Shown piece by piece: positions 1 to 5,211 of a DNA stretch of 5,211 nucleotides. Each line of letters begins with the position of its first letter. Within the stretch, counting starts at the first letter, position 1. The notes beneath the pieces were generated by a model. The model saw only the letters and a program-made list of their open reading frames with translations. It made no database searches and was not told the DNA's origin. The translations under genes were made by a program, and so were the position numbers. Origin of the DNA: Dysgonamonadaceae bacterium (GTDB lineage Bacteria > Bacteroidota > Bacteroidia > Bacteroidales > Azobacteroidaceae); assembly GCA_031287395.1 (NCBI GenBank), contig JAITTA010000076.1, positions 1 through 5,211 on the forward strand, read 5' to 3'.

Positions 1-27
1 TTTGAAAACTTTTTTGAATTTCACTTC

Positions 28-109
28 AAAATTTACGGATGCAAAAATAGAAATGTTAAATTTCTGTTGAAATAGGCATTACGTTAAAAATGATTAATCC
101 GTAGATTTT
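28..109. repeat. Imperfect 13-bp inverted repeat flanking the promoter-like element
   Basis: AAAATTTACGGAT (28-40) and ATCCGTAGATTTT (97-109) are reverse complements except at one position (33 against 104), with 56 bp between them. The core TACGGAT/ATCCGTA is perfect and contains G/C bases. The promoter-like element at 42-72 lies entirely between the arms. Possible readings are a regulator site pair, a long-range hairpin at the end of the operon transcript, or chance. No recombinase gene is visible in the window. Confidence 0.4.
42..72 (-). promoter_or_regulatory. Promoter-like element pointing out of the window
   Basis: On the minus strand TATTTTTG (49-42), followed by CATCC, matches the TAnnTTTG -7 element. 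TTTC (72-69), one mismatch from TTTG, precedes it with 19-bp spacing. Transcription would start near 35 and run leftward, so it would serve a minus-strand gene beyond position 1. No coding start is visible in 1-125, and the A/T richness raises the chance of a random match. Confidence 0.45.
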
Positions 110-125
110 AAAAGTTAAAAAATGA

Positions 126-1205
126 CTATTTCAAATTTTGTTGTAATTCTTTTGCTTTTCTTAAGGACTCAGGATCATCTTTATCGATGCCGTATTTGCT
201 TACAGGGGGAATGATAATTACCATTCCGGGCAGAATATTTTCCGGGTTTTTAATCGTATTTTTATTTTCTTCGTATAAGTAAATCCAGAAGTCTTTATTT
301 CCGTATTCCTGCAGGGCAATCAATGTCAATCTTTCTCCTTCCGCTATTTGCCGTTTTTTTATTTCGTTTACAATGGAATATCGTTCTGCATTTTTTACTG
401 TTTTGGGGGCCGTTGTTTCCGGTTGTTTTTCATGATTCACAGAGGTATCGACCACTGTTGGATTATTATTGGTATTTGTAGAATTTTCCGAAATACGGTC
501 TGTTTCGTTTTCAGTTGAAGATTGTTCGATTTCCGTATTGTCGATTTTTTGTGACAGGATCTCGTTCTTCTGTTCACGGGTTGTTTCCGGAATATAGGAA
601 TCGGGTCTTTGATAAATTTCATCGTAATCGGGGATGAAATACAAGATAGTAAAAATAAGAATGGTTATTATTGCGATGACAGGATAGAGAATTTTGATTC
701 CTTTCCTTTTAATTCGCTTTTTTCTTTTTTCTAAAACTTGATTGTGTTCAGTTTGGGGCTTGTTGTTTGAGATAGGGGTAATGCTACCGGCATTGTCATT
801 GACGGTATTTTCTACATGAGAGTTTTTATCGGCAGTATCATTGGTCGGGGATTCCGGTTCTTTTTCGAGCGATTCCAATTCGTCCTGGTGTATTTCTATC
901 GGTTCGAACATAGCAAACGGTTCGTTGATTGTTTTGCTCAGGTTTGTATCCGGAATGAAATTCACTTTTAAATGTGGAGGGATAACCACTCGTTCTCCGG
1001 TTCTGACATCCACACTTTCCCGTTCGTGTACGTCCACAATTTTAAAAGTTCCCAAGTTCTTGATTTTGACTTGTTTGTCTTCCAAGAGGGCATTCGTGGT
1101 GAGATCGAAAAACTCCCGGAGGAAGTTTTCAGCATCTTTTTTGGTAATTCCTGCTTTTTCGGACAGGAGTTCAACCAGATCGTGAAAATTCAGTTTTTCG
1201 TTCAG
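126..1205 (-). CDS. Membrane-anchored HU-family protein with C-terminal LysM domain (HU-TM-LysM fusion), CTG start
   Basis: Predicted 359-residue protein with no established name that I recognise. Residues 1-90 are an HU/IHF fold: helical part with FHDLVELLSEKAGITKKDAE, then KNLGTF and the arm segment RTGERVVIPP. Residues about 100-158 are an acidic, polar linker. A basic stretch (KRKKRIKRKGIK, about 160-171) precedes one hydrophobic helix at about 171-191. Residues 192-275 are rich in N, T, E and S. Residues about 288-334 match LysM: GERLTLIALQEYG, then an N-rich turn and LPGMVIIIP. By the positive-inside rule the HU part is cytoplasmic and LysM periplasmic; there is no cleavable signal peptide. 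Inferred role: linking DNA to peptidoglycan. I chose the CTG at 1205-1203 because the frame contains no ATG, GTG or TTG between the upstream in-frame stop (1253-1251) and the TTG at 1085, and that TTG would delete half the HU domain. The CTG overlaps the stop of the preceding HU gene by 4 nt. Domain calls are strong; function is inference. Confidence 0.88.
   Translation of the reverse strand: MNEKLNFHDLVELLSEKAGITKKDAENFLREFFDLTTNALLEDKQVKIKNLGTFKIVDVHERESVDVRTGERVVIPPHLKVNFIPDTNLSKTINEPFAMFEPIEIHQDELESLEKEPESPTNDTADKNSHVENTVNDNAGSITPISNNKPQTEHNQVLEKRKKRIKRKGIKILYPVIAIITILIFTILYFIPDYDEIYQRPDSYIPETTREQKNEILSQKIDNTEIEQSSTENETDRISENSTNTNNNPTVVDTSVNHEKQPETTAPKTVKNAERYSIVNEIKKRQIAEGERLTLIALQEYGNKDFWIYLYEENKNTIKNPENILPGMVIIIPPVSKYGIDKDDPESLRKAKELQQNLK
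1202..1205 (-). other. CTGA stop/start overlap between the two HU genes
   Basis: On the minus strand the TGA that ends the small HU gene (1204-1202) shares its first two bases with a CTG (1205-1203) that opens the HU-LysM frame. The rimO/HU junction has the same geometry with ATGA (1489-1486). An AAGGA-like purine stretch lies 12 nt before the CTG, further than usual for a Shine-Dalgarno site, so termination-reinitiation is the more likely way it is used. Rare CTG starts are known in bacteria, but the start here is inferred from frame and domain integrity. Confidence 0.7.
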
Positions 1206-1489
1206 GATTGTGGGTTTTCCTTCATTTTTTCTTTCAGAGTCGGAGAAACTTTATACCCTATTACCAATTTTGGGGGAATGAGCAGTCTTTTACCGGATAT
1301 AGGATTGACGGTAATGCGTTCGGCTCTTTTTTTTACTTCAAGCGAACCGAGATTTTGGATTGAGATCGTATTATTCTGTTGGAGCTGTTCAGTAACTACA
1401 GCCACCGTATCATCAATCAGGCGAGAAGTTTCCTCTTTCGACAGAAGGACTTTTTTTCTCAGTTCATTAACAAAATCAGAAGCGTTCAT
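1202..1489 (-). CDS. HU/IHF-family DNA-binding protein
   Basis: A 95-residue protein, close to the usual 90-100 residues of HU. HU proteins are small dimeric nucleoid proteins that bind and bend DNA with two beta-ribbon arms. Residues 1-45 form the helical dimerisation part (NASDFVNELRKKVLLSKEET). IQNLGSLEV (44-52) matches the conserved GFGTFEV turn with relaxed residues. The arm includes R55, R58, N62 and P63, and P63 sits where the DNA-intercalating tip proline of HU lies. IPPKLVIGYKVSPTLKEKM (71-89) is the typical C-terminal end. The ATG at 1489-1487 overlaps the rimO stop as ATGA, which fixes the start and implies coupled translation. The gene leads directly into the HU-LysM gene, so the two products could form homo- or heterodimers. 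It diverges from housekeeping HU and is probably one of several HU paralogues, as Bacteroidota often have; I give no hup symbol. Confidence 0.93.
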   Translation of the reverse strand: MNASDFVNELRKKVLLSKEETSRLIDDTVAVVTEQLQQNNTISIQNLGSLEVKKRAERITVNPISGKRLLIPPKLVIGYKVSPTLKEKMKENPQS

Positions 1490-2787
1490 ATTTTATCCGT
1501 TTTACCAATTAGGTCAAAATATTGAGTTCCGGTAATAGTTACCGGATAAAAATTTCCAACAATCAATTTGTTTTTTTTATGAATCAGTACTTCAGGGTCC
1601 ACTTCCGGGGAGTCGAATTCCGTTCGTCCGGCGTAAAAGTCGGGTTCTTCCCGGTCGACAATGACTTTCAGGGTTTTACCGATTTTTGTTTCGTTGATTT
1701 TTACAGCAATTTTCTCCTGGCTGGCCATCAGTTCATCCAGTCGTCTGTATTTTTCATCCGGTTCAATGTTGTCGGAATAGTTGAGGTTGGAATAAGTTCC
1801 TTCTTCGTCGGAATAAACAAATCCGCCTAGACGTTCAAAACGCATTTGTTTTACGAAATCCAGTAAATCGGCAAAGTCGTCTTCCGTTTCCCCGGGATGT
1901 CCTACCATCATGGTGGTTCTCAAATGAATTTCCGGGACCTCTTCCCGTATTCTTTGAAGCAAGTCCGTAGTTGCCGCTTTGTCGATATTCCTGCGCATGA
2001 GTTTCAGCATACGGTCGCTGCTGTGTTGTAATGCGATATCCAGGTACTTGCACACATTGTCCCGTTCGCGTATCACGGAAAGTAAATCTACCGGAAAGTG
2101 AGCCGGATAGGCATAATGTAACCGCATCCATTCCACTCCTTGTATATCCGAAATTCGTTGAACCAATTCTGCCAGATTGTATTTTTTGTATAAATCCAGG
2201 CCATAGTATGTCAGGTCCTGTGCAATCAGTTGGAATTCTTTTACTCCCTGTTTTACCAACCGGATTACTTCTTCGCAGATTTCCTCTAAAGTCCGGGATT
2301 GATATTTTCCGGTAATGATTGGGATGGAACAATAGGAACAAGTTCTGTTGCATCCTTCTGCAATTTTCAGGTAAGTATAGTGAGCCGGGGTTGTAATGAT
2401 CCGGTCGGAGGAAAGTTCATTGTGATAGGATTTTCCTAAGTCGGAGATCAGAAGTTTCCAGTTGAATTTTCCGTAAAATTTATCCACTTCGGGTATTTCA
2501 TCTTGTAATTCTTTGAGGTATCTTTCTGATAAACAACCCATTACGAATAATTTGCGTATTTTATTCTGTTTTCGGGCTGCTGCGAATTGAAGGATCATGT
2601 TAACCGATTCTTCTTTTGCATCCCCAATAAAGCCGCAAGTATTGATTACTACAATTTCCCCTTCCGGTTTTTCGGGGTCATGGGAAACATCGTAACCGTT
2701 TGCGGCGAATTGCCGCATCAATAACTCCGAATCCACCAGGTTTTTGGAGCAACCTAAAGTAATGATATCGACTTTATTTTTCCTCAT
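1486..2787 (-). CDS. rimO: Ribosomal protein S12 methylthiotransferase RimO (radical SAM)
   Basis: A 433-residue protein, the normal RimO length. RimO uses two 4Fe-4S clusters and S-adenosylmethionine to add a methylthio group to the beta carbon of a conserved aspartate in ribosomal protein S12. The N-terminal methylthiotransferase domain opens with TLGCSKNLVDSE and supplies cluster ligands C13, C51 (VINTCGFI) and C85 (VMGCLSERY). The radical SAM domain carries CNRTCSYC, with ligands C146, C150 and C153, followed by SIPIITGKYQSR. The segments LDIALQHSS (249-257) and RTTMMVGHPGETEDDF (290-305) are typical of the family. A TRAM domain occupies about 367-430. LGCSKNLVDS and the overall length favour RimO over the tRNA-modifying relatives MiaB and MtaB. 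The ATG start lies inside the end of ftsY (14-nt overlap) and the stop overlaps the next gene by 4 nt, so expression should be coupled on both sides. All catalytic cysteines are intact. Confidence 0.97.
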   Translation of the reverse strand: MRKNKVDIITLGCSKNLVDSELLMRQFAANGYDVSHDPEKPEGEIVVINTCGFIGDAKEESVNMILQFAAARKQNKIRKLFVMGCLSERYLKELQDEIPEVDKFYGKFNWKLLISDLGKSYHNELSSDRIITTPAHYTYLKIAEGCNRTCSYCSIPIITGKYQSRTLEEICEEVIRLVKQGVKEFQLIAQDLTYYGLDLYKKYNLAELVQRISDIQGVEWMRLHYAYPAHFPVDLLSVIRERDNVCKYLDIALQHSSDRMLKLMRRNIDKAATTDLLQRIREEVPEIHLRTTMMVGHPGETEDDFADLLDFVKQMRFERLGGFVYSDEEGTYSNLNYSDNIEPDEKYRRLDELMASQEKIAVKINETKIGKTLKVIVDREEPDFYAGRTEFDSPEVDPEVLIHKKNKLIVGNFYPVTITGTQYFDLIGKTDKI

Positions 2788-3739
2788 GGTTTCCGAATAA
2801 TGAATTTACAAATTCTTTTTTACGAAAAATTTGCAAATCTTCTAATCTCTCACCCAGTCCGATGTATTTTACCGGAATATGGAAATGGTCTGATATCCCG
2901 ATTACGACGCCACCTTTAGCGGTTCCGTCCAGTTTGGTAATGGCCAGGGCGGTTACTTCGGTTGCAGCCGTAAATTGTTTGGCTTGTTCGAAAGCATTTT
3001 GTCCGGTCGAGCCGTCCAATACCAGCAATACTTCGTGGGGAGCATCCGGAACGACTTTTTTCATGACATTTTTAATCTTGGTTAATTCGTTCATCAGGTT
3101 GATTTTGTTATGAAGTCTTCCTGCCGTATCGATAATTACGACATCGGCCTCGTTGGATTTGGCCGAATTCAGGGTGTCAAATGCGACGGAGGCAGGATCT
3201 GCTCCCATTTTCTGTTTGACGACATCTACGCCTACACGTTCGCCCCATATCATCAGTTGTTCGACAGCAGCGGCGCGGAAAGTATCGGCGGCGCCGAGAT
3301 AAATCTTTTTTCCTGCTTTTTTGAAATGGTATGCCAATTTTCCGATGGTCGTTGTTTTTCCGACGCCATTCACTCCGACAACCATGATGACATAAGGTTT
3401 CTTACCTTTCGGAGTATCGAAATCTTCCGGTTCCTCAGTATTGTTATCTGCGAGGAGAGATGCAATTTCTTCCCGCAAAATGGAGGTCAGTTCATCGGTA
3501 TTGACGTATTTATCTTTTGCGATTCTCGATTCGATTCGTTCAATAATTTTCAAGGTGGTTTCGACACCCACATCCGATGTGACAAGTACTTCCTCAAGGT
3601 TATCGAGTACCTCGTCGTCAACCTTCGATTTACCGGCAATTGTTCTTGTTATTTTAGAAAAAACACTTTCCTTTGTTTTGGATAATCCTTTATCCAAGTT
3701 CTCCTTTTTATCTTTGGAAAAAAAATCGAAAAATCCCAT
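2774..3739 (-). CDS. ftsY: Signal recognition particle receptor FtsY
   Basis: A 321-residue SRP-type GTPase. FtsY docks ribosome-nascent-chain complexes carried by Ffh/4.5S RNA at the inner membrane and hands them to SecYEG. The N terminus is short (MGFFDFFSKDKKENLDKG), with an amphipathic, phenylalanine-rich start that probably contacts the membrane; the long acidic A domain of E. coli FtsY is absent. The N domain spans about 20-98. The G domain contains the P-loop GVNGVGKTT (122-130), DTFRAAAVEQL (152-162), DTAGR (204-208), TKLDGTAKGG (268-277) and the closing GLGERLEDLQIF (294-305). LLVLDGSTGQNA (238-249) is typical of FtsY and helps separate it from Ffh, as does the lack of an M domain. 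It is the first gene of the operon, with a promoter about 43-75 nt upstream and an A/T-rich leader lacking a Shine-Dalgarno site. The membrane-inserted HU-LysM product of the last gene could itself be an SRP/FtsY client, which is only an inference. Confidence 0.98.
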   Translation of the reverse strand: MGFFDFFSKDKKENLDKGLSKTKESVFSKITRTIAGKSKVDDEVLDNLEEVLVTSDVGVETTLKIIERIESRIAKDKYVNTDELTSILREEIASLLADNNTEEPEDFDTPKGKKPYVIMVVGVNGVGKTTTIGKLAYHFKKAGKKIYLGAADTFRAAAVEQLMIWGERVGVDVVKQKMGADPASVAFDTLNSAKSNEADVVIIDTAGRLHNKINLMNELTKIKNVMKKVVPDAPHEVLLVLDGSTGQNAFEQAKQFTAATEVTALAITKLDGTAKGGVVIGISDHFHIPVKYIGLGERLEDLQIFRKKEFVNSLFGNHEEK

Positions 3740-3781
3740 ATTTTATATTTATCTATATCAAATAGTTATCGTAAATTCATG

Positions 3782-3814
3782 CAAAGGTAATCTTTTTCTT
3801 TGATTTTTTTCAAA
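3782..3814 (-). promoter_or_regulatory. Bacteroides-type promoter for the ftsY-rimO-HU operon
   Basis: Read on the minus strand, TTTG (3814-3811) is followed after 21 bp by TACCTTTG (3789-3782). This fits the Bacteroides primary sigma consensus of TTTG, 19-21 bp, TAnnTTTG exactly. Transcription should begin near 3775, giving a leader of about 36 nt before the ftsY ATG. It is the only good match I saw upstream of ftsY, and the downstream overlaps leave no room for separate intergenic promoters. Confidence 0.75.
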
Positions 3815-3820
3815 TAAAAT

Positions 3821-3841
3821 GTATCAGACTTCGATTGATAC
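3821..3841. repeat. Short dyad between the divergent promoters (possible operator)
   Basis: GTATCA (3821-3826) and TGATAC (3836-3841) form a perfect 6-bp inverted repeat with a 9-bp spacer. The centre lies about 17 bp upstream of the ftsY -33 element and about 22 bp from the presumed -33 region of ettA, so a dimeric regulator bound here could touch both promoters. A 6-bp dyad can occur by chance in A/T-rich DNA, so an operator role is tentative. Confidence 0.3.
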
Positions 3842-3852
3842 CAGTGATTTCT

Positions 3853-3885
3853 TATGCGCATAATTAGGTATTTTGGCTATATTTG
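3853..3885 (+). promoter_or_regulatory. Probable ettA promoter
   Basis: TATATTTG at 3878-3885 matches the Bacteroides -7 element TAnnTTTG, with the often-seen C directly after it. The -33 element is imperfect: TATG at 3853-3856, one mismatch from TTTG, at 21-bp spacing. Transcription would start near 3892, giving a leader of about 26 nt before the ettA ATG. The -7 element is convincing and the -33 element is weak. Confidence 0.6.
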
Positions 3886-3917
3886 CACAAAAATACGAAC
3901 AAGAATATTAAGTTATC

Positions 3918-5211
3918 ATGGTAGACGATAAAAAAATTATTTTTTCGATGGTAGGAGTGAGTAAAACTTTCCCTCCGCACAAACAGGTATTGAAAGACAT
4001 TTATCTTTCATTTTATTATGGAGCTAAAATCGGGATTATCGGTTTGAATGGTTCCGGAAAATCCACTTTGTTGAAAATCATTGCCGGAGTGGAAAAAGAG
4101 TACCGGGGAGACGTCGTATTTTCTCCGGGATATTCGGTAGGTTACCTCGAACAGGAACCGAAACTGGACGATTCGAAAACGGTGAAAGAGATTGTGCAGG
4201 AAGGTGTCCAGGAAACAATTGATATATTGAAAGAATATGAAGAAATAAATGAAAAGTTCGGTTTACCTGAATATTATGAAGATCCTGATAAGATGGATGT
4301 TCTTTTTGCCCGTCAGGGTGAATTACAGGATAAAATCGATGCTTCCGATGCCTGGAATGTGGATAGTAAACTCGAAAGGGCTATGGATGCATTGCGTTGT
4401 CCTCCGGAAGATCAGCTAGTCGGGACCCTGTCGGGAGGGGAATGTCGCCGGGTAGCTTTGTGCCGGCTTTTGCTGAAACAACCGGATATTTTATTATTGG
4501 ACGAACCGACCAACCACCTGGATGCAGAGTCCATCGACTGGTTGGAGCAACACTTGCAGCAGTATAACGGAACGGTGATTTGCATCACGCACGACCGTTA
4601 TTTTCTCGATCATGTGGCCGGTTGGATCCTGGAACTTGATCGTGGGGAAGGAATTCCCTGGAAAGGAAATTACACCTCCTGGTTAGAGCAGAAAACAAAC
4701 CGGATGGCCCAGGAAGAAAAGCAGGCCAGCAAACGCCGTAAGACGCTCGAACGGGAGCTGGAGTGGGTGAAGATGGCTCCTAAAGCCCGTCATGCTAAAG
4801 GGAAGGCTCGTTTGAACTCATACGAGCAATTGTTGAATCAGGATACGAAAGAGCGGGAAGAAAAACTGGAAATTTTCATTCCGAATGGTCCCCGTCTGGG
4901 AAATAAGGTCATAGAATCGCTTCATGTAGCCAAAGCTTACGGAGACAAACTTCTGTACGACGACCTGAATTTTATGTTGCCTCCTAATGGTATTGTAGGA
5001 ATTATCGGGCCGAACGGAGCCGGTAAGACTACTTTATTCCGTCTGATTATGGGGTTGGAAAAACCGGATAAAGGAGTCTTTGAAGTGGGCGAAACAGTTA
5101 AAATCGGTTATGTCGACCAGAGTCATGCCGGAATTGACCCGGATAAAACAGTCTATCAGGTTGTTTCAGGAGGAACGGAATTTATAAGGGTCGGAGGAAA
5201 GGAAGTCAATT
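3918..5211 (+). CDS. ettA: Energy-dependent translational throttle protein EttA (ABC-F ATPase), 3' end cut by window
   Basis: The frame stays open from the ATG at 3918 to the window end: 431 codons of an expected 555 or so. EttA binds the ribosomal E site and, depending on ATP/ADP state, gates entry into the elongation cycle. ABC domain 1 has Walker A GLNGSGKST (42-50), an arm insertion at about 95-140, signature LSGGECRRVALCRLLL (171-186), Walker B ILLLDEP with E196, and switch H225 in THDRYFLDHVAGWILELDRG. The following linker, about 245-325, holds IPWKGNYTSWLEQK, the basic helix and PKARHAKGKARL, and ends in IPNGPRLGNKV; this P-site tRNA-interaction region, with the arm, marks EttA rather than Uup or YheS. 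ABC domain 2 begins near 330 with Walker A GPNGAGKTT (364-372). The second signature and Walker B lie outside the window. C176 replaces the usual arginine after SGGE. The gene is transcribed divergently from ftsY. The start has no clear Shine-Dalgarno site but matches the family N terminus. Confidence 0.97.
   Translation, partial: MVDDKKIIFSMVGVSKTFPPHKQVLKDIYLSFYYGAKIGIIGLNGSGKSTLLKIIAGVEKEYRGDVVFSPGYSVGYLEQEPKLDDSKTVKEIVQEGVQETIDILKEYEEINEKFGLPEYYEDPDKMDVLFARQGELQDKIDASDAWNVDSKLERAMDALRCPPEDQLVGTLSGGECRRVALCRLLLKQPDILLLDEPTNHLDAESIDWLEQHLQQYNGTVICITHDRYFLDHVAGWILELDRGEGIPWKGNYTSWLEQKTNRMAQEEKQASKRRKTLERELEWVKMAPKARHAKGKARLNSYEQLLNQDTKEREEKLEIFIPNGPRLGNKVIESLHVAKAYGDKLLYDDLNFMLPPNGIVGIIGPNGAGKTTLFRLIMGLEKPDKGVFEVGETVKIGYVDQSHAGIDPDKTVYQVVSGGTEFIRVGGKEVN

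Noticed and set aside
12..31. TTTTGAA/TTCAAAA hairpin as the operon terminator
   Set aside because: The 7-bp stem has one G-C pair and no clear U-tract follows on the minus strand. It also lies beyond a promoter-like element that points the same way.
83..125. Direct repeat GTTAAAAATGA / GTTAAAAAATGA just after the HU-LysM stop
   Set aside because: Only two A/T-rich copies differing by one A; no sign of a larger array or attachment site.
126..1085. TTG at 1085 as the true start of the HU-LysM gene
   Set aside because: It would remove 40 residues that match the HU helical dimerisation region (for example AGITKKDAENFLRE) and leave an unexplained 116-nt gap in an otherwise overlapping operon.
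1202..1250. Programmed -1 frameshift joining the two HU genes into a double-HU protein
   Set aside because: The fusion frame is open back to 1253 and there is a run of six A at 1225-1230 (minus strand), but no in-frame X-XXY-YYZ slippery heptamer. The complete second HU N terminus right after the CTG makes separate initiation simpler.
972..1535. Plus-strand open frame of 187 codons opposite the HU genes
   Set aside because: It is antisense to two clear HU genes, its protein is rich in F and S as expected from a complement, and it shows no domain.
1835..2353. Minus-strand open frame of 172 codons inside rimO
   Set aside because: It is an alternative frame of rimO, whose radical SAM and downstream motifs are intact over the same stretch; no motif or start signal supports it.
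3110..3685. Plus-strand open frame of 191 codons opposite ftsY
   Set aside because: It lies wholly across the conserved FtsY coding region and has no recognisable motif.

Overview
The window looks like a chromosomal housekeeping segment of a Bacteroidota bacterium, most likely order Bacteroidales. The evidence is protein sequence, A/T-rich leaders without clear Shine-Dalgarno sites, and promoter elements matching the Bacteroides consensus (TTTG, 19-21 bp, TAnnTTTG). I cannot name the genus. No mobile element, CRISPR array, tRNA or rRNA is visible.

Layout: (1) Positions 1-125 are a short A/T-rich intergenic region with a promoter-like element on the minus strand and an imperfect inverted repeat around it. 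(2) Positions 126-3739 hold four minus-strand genes in one overlapping chain, read in the order ftsY (3739-2774), rimO (2787-1486), a small HU-family gene (1489-1202) and a second HU-family gene (1205-126). The overlaps are 14, 4 and 4 nt, so this is almost certainly one operon with coupled translation, driven by a good promoter at 3782-3814. (3) Positions 3740-3917 are a divergent intergenic region with back-to-back promoters and a small dyad between them. (4) From 3918 an ettA-type ABC-F gene runs on the plus strand and is cut by the window end after 431 codons.

The first two operon genes are well known: FtsY is the signal recognition particle receptor and RimO modifies ribosomal protein S12. 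The divergent EttA is a translation factor, so the locus has a ribosome and membrane-targeting theme. The last two genes are the unusual part. The first encodes a normal-sized HU protein. The second encodes a 359-residue protein with an N-terminal HU domain, a basic patch, one transmembrane helix, a low-complexity linker and a C-terminal LysM domain. The predicted topology puts the DNA-binding domain in the cytoplasm and the LysM domain in the periplasm, where it could grip peptidoglycan. It is a candidate tether between nucleoid and cell wall, made next to a possible HU dimer partner.

The start of the fusion gene would be missed by standard gene calling. The only start that keeps the HU domain whole is a CTG overlapping the preceding stop codon as CTGA, mirroring the ATGA at the rimO/HU junction. 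Calling the first ATG/GTG/TTG instead removes 40 residues of the HU fold.
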